Part shown: in pieces, positions 1 to 7,422 of the stretch | Layout of the letters: each line of letters opens with the position of its first letter | Numbering within the stretch: position 1 is the stretch's first letter | DNA from: Acanthamoeba castellanii str. Neff | Lineage: Eukaryota; Discosea; Longamoebia; Acanthamoebidae | NCBI RefSeq assembly: GCF_000313135.1 | Contig: NW_004457518.1 | Span: forward strand, 295,010-306,828 | DNA: 11,819 nt | Direction: 5' to 3' | Notes under the pieces: model-generated | Told to the model about the DNA's origin: nothing | What the model saw: only the letters and a program-made list of their open reading frames with translations | Databases searched by the model: none | Program-made: the position numbers and the translations under genes

Positions 1-417
1 ACCGCCTGCTCCACCCCCACCTCCCGCCGAAGAGGCCGCTTCGCCGACCCCGCCGCCGCCGCTGCCGTCGCTGTCGTGGTGGTGGTCGTACGCGAGGAGG
101 GCAGCGTACGCAGGGACGACGACGAGCCGGCGGCAGTGAAGGTGCGCCGGAGGGGCCGCGGGAGGGAGGCGCACGACGACCTCAACGACGACGACGAGGA
201 CGAGGAGGCGTGGAAAGTGGCGCCGGAGGTGCCGTTGCATGAGGCGAGGAGGAGGAGAGGGCGGACGCTGAGCATCGGCAGCGAGGAGGCGACTGGCGGA
301 GAAGATGTGAATGTAGATGGAGGAGAAGCGGGAGGGGCGCGATGGCCAGCATGCTGGAGTGTGCCGACGTGCACAGGAGCACGTGCCCGCCCCTGCACAC
401 AAGCGTGCGGCAAATAG
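1..417 (+). CDS. Possible 3' end of a plus-strand gene (partial, unidentified)
   Basis: I do not recognise this product. Reading from base 1, frame 1 stays open to TAG at 415-417 and has strongly C/G-ending codons through about base 250, as in the confirmed genes of the window. The predicted tail has an Ala/Val run, then Arg/Lys-rich and Asp/Glu-rich blocks (for example DDLNDDDEDEE near residue 62), then a Ser-containing basic stretch. After about base 290 the codon bias fades, so the true end or an intron may lie there. Frame 2 is also open for the first 45 codons, to a TGA at about 137-139, and gives a Pro-rich peptide, but with poorer third-position bias. The gene would start left of the window and converge on the RWP-RK gene. 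It could instead be a GC-rich UTR with chance coding. Confidence 0.3.
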   Translation, partial: TACSTPTSRRRGRFADPAAAAAVAVVVVVVREEGSVRRDDDEPAAVKVRRRGRGREAHDDLNDDDEDEEAWKVAPEVPLHEARRRRGRTLSIGSEEATGGEDVNVDGGEAGGARWPACWSVPTCTGARARPCTQACGK

Positions 418-719
418 CGCCTCAGCATGTGGTGGTGCAGACAGTTGGCCTTGCTCAGGCTTCTTTGTTCTGTTTTCCTTTCTATTTTTCTTGTTTGCCT
501 TTTTTTTCTGTTTGCTGTTTTTTGTTTTATATTTGTGGCATTTTAAAGAACTGGGGATGATATTTCGGCGCCCATTTTGGGACGAGGAAGCGCTCTCTGC
601 CTGTACAAGCGGACACCACCTCGTCGTCGTCGTCGTCGTCAAGAGGTGGGTTGGCGGTGATGATGAGGAGGAATGTTGGAAGCGCAGCGGAGGCGGCGGG
701 TGAGTGAGGGAGTGAGTGA
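418..719. other. Convergent 3' intergenic/UTR region
   Basis: This 300-bp gap lies between the possible plus-strand gene ending at 417 and the minus-strand RWP-RK gene ending at 720. It changes from GC-rich to a T-rich stretch at about 460-545. Read on the minus strand, that stretch gives A-rich sequence with an AATATAAAA-like string at about 525-533. This could be the polyadenylation region of the RWP-RK gene, though it is not a perfect AATAAA. A short CGT microsatellite (about 620-641) lies in the presumed 3' UTR. I see no convincing coding sequence. Confidence 0.5.
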
Positions 720-2359
720 CTACAGGAGATGATCGAAGATCGATGTGTCGGCAATGTCGGTGCCGCTGCCCTCGCTGCCGGCCACGAGGAAGCTCTGGGC
801 CGTGGTGGCATCATCGGCCTGGCTGGCGGCACCGCTGGCCTCGTCCGGGTCGTCTGGGTGATGTTCCGACGAGGGGAGGTCGCCGACGGCGAGGTGGTCC
901 ACCGCGGGCACCACCGACGTCGGGACGACGGCAGCAGCGGCGGCGGTGGCCATGGCGGTGGTGCCAAAGTCAGCCGGGAGGCCGAGGATGGCGCGCGAGG
1001 AGTATTCGTCCGAGTACCACGGGGGCAGGGTGTCCCTCCACTCGCTGCCGCCGGCGACGTGCTGGTGGAGGGTCTGCGTGATGGGGTGGATGCCGTATTG
1101 GGTGGTGAAGGGGAGTGGGTTGACCGACGGGTGGAGCACGTTGGGCTCCAGCACGTCCAGTTTGCCGGCCAGGCTCATTCCGGCGGCGCCATCCTCGCCC
1201 CCGCTGGCGAGGGTGACGGGTGCAGATTCTGCCACGCCGATATCGGGCAGCTTGGCCGAGAACGCCGACATTCTCGGTCCCATGGTGTGCGGAGAGAAGG
1301 GAGAGAAGGAGACCGGGCCACCACCAGGCATCGCCATGTGGTGGGGGTGCGGACGAGACGAAGAGGAGGAAGAGGAGGTGTGAGGAGGCTGGACGGCGGA
1401 GAGGATTCTGGGGAGCTGATCGAGCGGGTACGGCCTCATCAGAAGCGCCCGTCCTGGAATGTGGTCGTTTACGTTCCAACGTGAACATTGAGAGTGAGAG
1501 AGAGAGATCATGGAAGCGTCTAGCCAAGAGCGAAGGCGTGTGTGTAGTGTGCACGTACCGAGCGGGCTGTCGTAGGGCACGCTGGCCAGGTCGGCGTCTG
1601 TGAAGGGAGGGGCTTGCCAGGTGGATACGCCGTCCCAGTCGAGAATGTCGGCATCAAGAAAAGCGGGCGAGAGCTCGCTCTCTTCGCTTGCCGCGTCGCT
1701 GGGAAGTTCCTGCTTGGCGTTCTTCCTCTTTGTCCCCTTGGTGCTCGTGCTCGTGGTGTGCGTCTTCTTGATCTTGACTGTTGTGCGGAGAGGGAAGCGT
1801 GTGAGCTCGTAGTCACCTCGCCCGCCGCGTAGCGAGTAGTGGAGAGTAGTAGAAGTACCGAGCGAGTTCGGATTAGTGATGAGGTATCGCTTCTTATTGA
1901 CAAGGGCGGCGATCTCTTGCTTGATCCGCTCTTCATCTTCCGGACTCTTTGGTGAGATCGCCTGCAAGGACCCTATCATCTTGTCCAAGCTGCCCGTGCA
2001 GATGGTCAAAAAAATCTGCTCCTCCTACAAGACGTGCCCATAGGGAGCAAGAAGGGGAGCTCTGGTACCTTTTGATCTTGCGGTGAGGCCACCTGGCATG
2101 GGCAAAAACAACCAATTAACTAGAGCTGCGCAATGACCAGACGGGGGGGTTCCATACCTGGGGATGCCATTCTTTCTGCATATCTTCTTGAGCACGGTCG
2201 CACAAACCTGCACCCAACGAATTGGATTGAGTTAATCGGAGGATCCCGATTAGCGGAATGGGATCAAGCACGTACCCCCAGTTCCTTCGCGACCGCATTG
2301 ATAGGAAGGTGAAAGTATTTTGTGAGTTGCTCCAGGCCAATGTCTTGACTGTGAGGCAT
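720..2359 (-). CDS. RWP-RK domain transcription factor, five exons
   Basis: Predicted sequence-specific DNA-binding nuclear protein, 440 aa. Exons on the minus strand: 2359-2276, 2207-2158, 2092-2069, 1989-1559, 1453-720. All junctions are GT-AG and the reading frame is kept. The N-terminal 55-60 residues form the RWP-RK domain: LTKYFHLPINAVAKELG, then VCATVLKKICRKNGIPR, then WPHRKIK, then SLDKMIGSLQ. This matches the family pattern of a helix with 'LPI..AA..LGVC.T.LKK.CR..GI.RWP.RK..S'. The family is known from plant NLP/RKD regulators and also occurs in amoebozoans. A charged helix (about 66-85) follows, then a long low-complexity tail with an acidic patch, poly-Ser, His-rich and poly-Ala runs, typical of an activation region. 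No GAF or PB1 domain is visible. The start is the first ATG ahead of the domain. The frame stays open upstream, so a longer N-terminus is possible. Confidence 0.85.
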
Positions 2360-2684
2360 GATGGCCCAGATATTCCGGCCGAGTAGCAGCAGATGGATGC
2401 GATCGAGCAAGAGGCTTTCGGGCAGATGCTGGATTCGATCTTTCTCGTGAGGTGCGTTGCCAGAGGAAGGAGAAGGCAGGGGCAGGAGTAGTAGTGCTCG
2501 TCCTCTTCCTCTGCTTACCTCCTTTTTCTTCTTTTGGTATTTGTTCTCTGCTTTATTTTTGTTTTTCGACGGACACTGTCGACATCAGTTCTGGAGGAAT
2601 GCTCCTGCCTCGAATTCCGCAGTTCATTCCGAACGCGCCGCGCAAGATTCGACCTCGCGCCCATTTGATCACAATTTGATATCG
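2360..2684. promoter_or_regulatory. Divergent promoter region between RWP-RK and PH-domain genes
   Basis: This 325-bp interval separates the start codons of two diverging genes and must hold both promoters and leaders. It has a T-rich patch at about 2519-2570 and no clear TATA box in the expected place for either gene. On the minus strand the RWP-RK frame stays open for much of it. A good GTAAGC donor also occurs on the minus strand near 2519, so an upstream RWP-RK exon is possible. No other motif stood out. Confidence 0.45.
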
Positions 2685-5409
2685 ATGAGTGCCACTGTTG
2701 GGGAGCAGCGCGCGGCCTCTGCTCTACGGGGCGCACTGCAGGAGGTGCAGCTGGTGCATGGGCTCCTCGATGAGTACGACACTACCCGGGACAAGAAAAA
2801 GCTGACGGAGGTGTCCCTCAAGATGAAACACATCCTTCCCACCATCAAGGTACAAAAATCACCTCGAGCTGTCGATCATGGGTCGGGCAGTCTGAGGATC
2901 CCCAGACACTGCATTCTTCTCCCATTCAATTTAATAAAAAATAGAAAAATAGAAAAAGAACGCTTACATGGCTGGGTGAAGGAGCTGTCCACAGACCCCG
3001 AGTGCAAGACAAAGGCCAACGCGCCGCTCCTCATCGAGCTGAGCACGGGCATGAAGGACGCCGTGGCCCGCACCAAGAACTTCAGCACGGAGGCCTCCTC
3101 CACCACCACCACCACGCGACAGCCCTCCCCCCTCTCCTCCGCCGTCTCCGCCGCGTCGCCGCTCCCTACTCCCACCACAGAGCCCCTCTCCCGGCACGCC
3201 GCCAGCGGCTGGCTCAACAAACTCGGCGACAAGGGTACCACACAAACTCAGCCTCGTGTGCCGTGTGCCGTGTGCCGTGTGCGTGTCGTTGGTTATGTGC
3301 CGTGTGCCGTCGATGAGTGTGTTTGTGTGACATTCATTTATGGGAACAGGGCTGATCAAGTCGTGGAAGAAGCGGTGGTTCGCCCAGCGAGCCGAGCGGC
3401 TGTACTACTACGAGACCAAGGAGGAGACCGGCCTGAAGGGGTTCGTCGACCTGACCCTCGTCACGGCCGTCGCCGAGTCGCCCAAGGTCAAGCACGGCTT
3501 CGAGCTCCGCACCAAGGACCGCATCTACTACCTCCAGGCCGCCACCGACGACGAACGCGCCCAGTGGATGCAGATGCTCTCCTCCTGGTAACCACTACTC
3601 AATCCCCTCGCTCTTCTTCTTCTTCTTCTTCTTCTTTTTCTTCTTCTGGGACTGTTGGCTCACCCCGCTCGCCGCGGCATACGTCGTGTGTGCGCTCCAG
3701 GCTGGACGGACGGTCACCACAGAAGGCGCCGACCACGCCGACCCCATCGGCCGGCGCCACCACCAGCAGCAGCAACGGCGGTCCCACGCCGTTGAGCCAA
3801 AGCGCGCGGCGCACGCTCTCCTTCTCGCAGAACCCGCAGCAGAACGACGGCCCGCAGCGAAATCGGGGCGAGACGGTGCCCGTGGCGCCGGCGGGTGAGG
3901 CGTGGGCCTACGGGACCCGCGAGCGGGCGCCCTCCCTCGTCGCGGAGCCGGCGGGCGTGTCCACGGGCCGCGCCGCCCGCGAGCTCTCCATCGAACGGAG
4001 CGGCGGGGCCGACCAGTCGGGCACGACGCCCAGCAGCTTCCGCGAGGAGGAGATCCGCGCCCTCCAGCAGAAGCTCCTCTCGCTCGAGGCCAAGCTCGAC
4101 ACCTCCGCCAAGAGCGTGCCCACGCGCGCCCTCGCCCCCGACACACCCTCCTCCTCGTCGTCGTCGTCGCCCTCCACCTCGCCTTCGCCTTCGCCCTCCA
4201 CCCACGCCCCGGCCATCACCTCCCCTGCCCCGGCCGCCGCCGCCGCTGCTGCAGAGGAGCAGCTGCGGGCGATGGAGAAGAAACTGGCGGCGGCCGAGGA
4301 GGAGGCCAGGCGCGCCACGGCTCGGCTCGAGCACCTCAAAGAAAAGTACAGCGCCAGCAAGCACAAAACCAAGGTACCTTGAATAATAATAATAACAATA
4401 ATAACAAAAACAAGACAACAATAACATTGCAATCGATTGAGTTGGACTTTGACTTGAGACGTGAATTGACTTTGACCTTCGGGTTCCAGACGGCAGAGCA
4501 GCGGATCGAGGGCCTGACGGAGGACGTGAACCACCTGACCAAGGAGAGCAGGGCCAAGGACGAACACATCGCCTCGCTCAAGGCCTCCGCGGCGTCCAGC
4601 GCCTCCAGCGCCGCACCGCCGGCTACTCAGCTGGTACGTGGTGCCTCCTCTCTCCCCCCCCCAATCCGACGGCGCGGCGGCGGCGGATGGACACGAGCGC
4701 GTGCCTGCTGATATGCCGACCCACGCCGCAGGAGGAGACCATCGCGCAGCTGCGTCAGGCCACGCATGCCCACCAGACCCAGAACGCCTACCTCGCCTCC
4801 GAGGTACCCACGATCGATGCCCGATGCATGCCATCTCTCCTCCTCCTCCTCCTCCTCCTCCCGCTTCTCGCTCACACTGGCCCACCCTTGGTCGGCCGCC
4901 GGTTTCAGATCAAGAAGCTGCAGCGAGAGCACACCATCGAGCTGGCCTCCCGGGACGAGCAGCTCGACGGCCTGCGCGCGCAGCTGGAGCTCGCACGCAG
5001 CAGCTCCGCCTCCGATAGCTCGATCGAGGCCGAGTTCGCTGCCCTGCAGAGACTGTACGCGCACCCATTCCACTTGCCGCAACGTCATTGTTGAATGGCG
5101 TTGTCTTCCACTCGAAAACTCTTGCTTACGATGCGGACGCGCATGTGTGTCTGTGACCAGATATTTCTCGGCATTGGCCGTGGGGATCAAGCTCAACCTC
5201 ATGCTCCAGGGCCAGCCCTGCAACATCGACGCCGCCTCCCTCTGGAGCAAGGTCCTCCTCCTCCTCCTCCTCTCTCTCTCTCCCCCACACTCTTCTGTGC
5301 GCTGATGGGGTGTGATGTGCCACCGCTGCAGGCGCAGGCGCTCAACCTGCACTTCTCCAAGTGGAACGAATGGGTCCTCGCCCGATACGAGGAGGCCTTC
5401 GACGACTGA
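2685..5409 (+). CDS. PH-domain and coiled-coil protein, nine exons
   Basis: Predicted 619-aa membrane-associated adaptor. Exons: 2685-2849, 2982-3234, 3350-3587, 3701-4373, 4490-4633, 4732-4803, 4909-5054, 5161-5251, 5332-5409. All introns are GT-AG and the summed length keeps frame. A helical N-terminus (1-110) and a Ser/Thr/Pro linker come first. The pleckstrin-homology domain follows (about 131-219), starting ASGWLNKLGDKG and LIKSWKKRWF, and ending with the helix DDERAQWMQMLSSW that holds the hallmark Trp. A KxxRWF-type loop is consistent with phosphoinositide binding, but lipid specificity cannot be read. Then comes a Ser/Pro-rich linker with coiled-coil segments (about 332-348, 404-560). 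A dense non-coil C-terminal block (about 562-619) ends in FDD. The start is the first ATG in frame. The exon 2 acceptor is chosen by phase (2982; 2985 also works). Family beyond PH is unknown. Confidence 0.85.
3239..3316 (+). repeat. GTGCC/GTGTGCC short tandem repeat in an intron
   Basis: Intron 2 of the PH-domain gene holds repeated GTGCCGTGT units, first as a tight run near 3256-3285 and again near 3297-3310. It lies between the donor at 3235 and the acceptor ending at 3349 and has no coding role. Confidence 0.6.
3608..3650 (+). repeat. CTT/TTC microsatellite in an intron
   Basis: A nearly pure CTT run lies in intron 3 of the PH-domain gene, between the donor at 3588 and the acceptor ending at 3700. 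It forms a pyrimidine-rich tract upstream of the splice acceptor. Confidence 0.85.
4834..4861 (+). repeat. CTC microsatellite in an intron
   Basis: A run of about nine CTC units lies in the intron between exons 6 and 7 of the PH-domain gene (4804-4908). A similar shorter CTC/CT run occurs at about 5252-5281 in the last intron of the same gene. Both sit where polypyrimidine tracts are expected. Confidence 0.8.
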
Positions 5410-5481
5410 GGCCCGCCTACACCACACTCCATGTACACACACCCCCCTTTTATCGCGGCCCAACCCGGTGCGTCATGCACA

Positions 5482-5487
5482 AATAAA
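5482..5487 (+). terminator. AATAAA polyadenylation signal of PH-domain gene
   Basis: A perfect AATAAA lies 73 bases after the TGA of the PH-domain gene and 78 bases before the next ATG. The two transcription units are therefore packed almost end to end. Confidence 0.7.
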
Positions 5488-5564
5488 GTCCGAAGCTCCG
5501 GTCCACCCAACAAACTTGGTCGTCTGGCACCACAAGAGAACAGAACACGCAAGACACAAGAGAG

Positions 5565-5986
5565 ATGGGGAAGAAGAAGACGTTGGCCGCCGCGCGCACC
5601 GACCCCCTTTCGCGGGGCATGGCCGTGGACCCCTTCGATGAGAACCGCTGCTGCAACTGCGGTATGCCCCCCCCCCAAATTGGGAGTTCTCTTCTCTTCC
5701 CTCCCCCCCCCTTTCAAATGAGCGAAAGAGCGAAGTGGGGGCTCACTTGGTTGTGGGGGGATAGGACCGTGGAAAGAGGACGGCTGCTGTGCGTGGTGTT
5801 GTGCATGCTGCAACTTGGCCTCCGCCAACACAACTATTGCTGTGCGTACCTCCTCTCCCTGTCCTTCTCCCACCTCCACATGCACTCAACAGACTTGTGC
5901 AGGTGGGACTTGTGACTGGCATTGTTGTGGTGGCTCTCATGTGTGCTGTTGTGGTACTGGCTGGTGGTTATGTCACACCACAGTAA
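5565..5986 (+). CDS. Small Cys-rich single-pass membrane protein, three exons
   Basis: Unidentified 85-aa protein. Exons: 5565-5661, 5765-5841, 5903-5986, with GT-AG introns in phases 1 and 0. The N-terminus is basic (MGKKK). Nine cysteines cluster at residues 29-48 in CCNC and CCAWCCACC patterns. A hydrophobic segment of about 22 residues (about 57-79: VGLVTGIVVVALMCAVVVL) is a clear membrane helix, and the last residues are GYVTPQ. No signal peptide precedes the Cys cluster. The cluster next to a membrane helix suggests metal binding or palmitoylation at the membrane face, which is inference. It vaguely recalls PLAC8 or CYSTM-type Cys-rich membrane proteins, but no family match can be claimed. 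Support: the frame is held across both introns, the membrane segment ends in a stop, and an AATAAA follows 22 bases later. The last exon lies inside the CpG-depleted region and has unlike codon use. Confidence 0.7.
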
Positions 5987-6008
5987 CGGATAAATGCCAC
6001 TGGTGTAA

Positions 6009-6014
6009 AATAAA
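6009..6014 (+). terminator. AATAAA polyadenylation signal of the small Cys-rich gene
   Basis: A perfect AATAAA in an A-rich context lies 22 bases after the TAA of the three-exon Cys-rich gene. It supports that gene's structure and marks its 3' end. Confidence 0.7.
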
Positions 6015-7361
6015 GAAAAACTTTGTCTTTTCAGCCAACTAACTGATCACAGGGGTGTATCCAACACAATGCTGTTTTGGCGTTGTCCCAAATGGTTTGT
6101 AGTGTCACAAAAACTGTTGGGTGCAGCAGACATCAGCTGAAAAGGCCTCTTCTCTGCACACAACTTATCCCACTGCCCAAACAGCATCTTCAAAGGGCAA
6201 TGTGTGGAATGTGAAGCAAAGTGTTGGCCAAGGGATGTAACTACACAAGTGCACTATGCCATCATGAGTGCACCATCAAGAATTTTGAAGTCTGGACAGC
6301 TCTGAGCCTTCAAAAATTAGTTTTCAACCAGCTGATCCCTTGAAGAGAAAGGTCATTTCTGAAGGCTTTTTAGCCAGTGTGGTTGTGCTCACTCTTCATA
6401 TCATTAGCACACATCAGATGAACCAACAACCCCAAACACAATCTTGGTCAGCCCTGTTGGCACCCACCACCCAACACACAGTTTTGCACTCAATCAAAGC
6501 AATTATCAACTTCATTTACTCTCTACCCTTGCACACCAAGACCCACTGCCCATATCCCAGGTCCCCCAGGTCAGCAGGGCCAGGTCATCAGGGCCTCCTC
6601 CTCCTTCATCACCTGCATGTGCAGTGGACATGGAGAGAGTGTGCAGAATGCTGTGCACACTCAAGGACAACCTCACTGTTACATAGCAACTGCACTGACA
6701 CCAACTGGAGCAAAAGGCAGCCCAGGCCAACCAATGCACTGCTGACTGATGAGCCACTGACCAAGGCCCACCTGCTCAGATCTCCCCACCTTTTTTTTTA
6801 CACAATCATGCACACAACATGACATGACACAACACCACCACACAACTATTGGGTGGTGGTCACCATCCCATCAACTTCAGACTAGAACTCAACCCAATCT
6901 TCTTTGCCAAAAAGGTGCACTTCTTCCCAAGTGTGATTTTGTTTTTTTTTTTTTTTTTGTTATATATATAATAGAGCAACAGTCATATGGGTCCTGTGGG
7001 TCCTAGTGGTGACACATGTCTTTGGACAGCACTGACAGTTGTGCATTCTCTTCACTTGTGGCACTTGCCAATGACAATGATGACTGATTCCCACTTTGAC
7101 ATGGGGAAGTGTTACTGCTACATACCTGGGTGCTGATGCTGATGGCCATTTGTTATGCTGGTGTGCAGTTGAATACAAGTGCTGTTGCCAGGTGGAGACC
7201 TGGTTGTACTTTTCCCTGTACACTTGGCCTTCCTCTTGGGGAACTCCCTTTCAGACCCCACAAACCTGTGGCTAGATGTGTACTGTGGAGGGAATGGACC
7301 ATGAACTGGGTGCCTTCACTGCATAATTCAAATAAGGTATCAACAATGCCTGCTTTACATT
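6015..7361. other. CpG-free, AT-richer non-coding region
   Basis: About 1.35 kb with no supportable gene. It holds only one CpG (about 6081) and none from there to about 7361, while CA and TG dinucleotides are plainly abundant. Open frames on both strands are short, cross many stops in related frames, and give unbiased His/Thr/Ser-rich peptides with no recognisable domain. No tRNA, rRNA or terminal repeat was seen. A T17 run followed by a TA repeat sits at 6942-6970. The composition is unlike both flanks, and the right boundary is abrupt just before the ANK-KH gene. Confidence 0.8.
6942..6970 (+). repeat. Poly(T) run followed by (TA)n
   Basis: Seventeen consecutive T are followed by GT and about five TA units. 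It lies inside the CpG-free region. On the minus strand this is a TA repeat followed by GT-separated poly(A), which could be the tail of a decayed retroposon. No target-site duplication was identified. Confidence 0.8.
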
Positions 7362-7422
7362 CCGTCCCAGGTTTCGTTTTGTGGCCGCGTTGGCGCTCAC
7401 TCCAATCAGCAAGCAGAAGAAG

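Noticed and set aside
2457..2684. Plus-strand extension of the PH-domain protein upstream of ATG 2685
   Set aside because: The frame is open, but it has no ATG, reads through a T-rich tract as poly-Phe, and lies in the divergent promoter.
3908..4885. Minus-strand open frame of 325 codons across PH-gene exons 4 to 6
   Set aside because: It crosses confirmed introns of the plus-strand gene and encodes Gly/Ala/Arg/Ser low-complexity only.
5565..5986. PLAC8-family assignment for the Cys-rich protein
   Set aside because: Only general Cys richness is shared. The CCxxxxCPC-type pattern of PLAC8 is not present.
6340..6822. Open frame of 160 codons in the CpG-free region
   Set aside because: His/Thr/Ser-rich with no domain, no coding bias and no splice support. 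Chance openness in TG/CA-rich sequence is likelier.
6942..6958. Poly(T) as a Pol III terminator of a small RNA gene
   Set aside because: No A-box or B-box-like sequence or foldable small RNA could be recognised upstream on the plus strand.
7381..7422. GTG start extending the ANK-KH protein by 14 residues
   Set aside because: GTG is not expected as a nuclear start in a eukaryote, and a good ATG follows at 7423.
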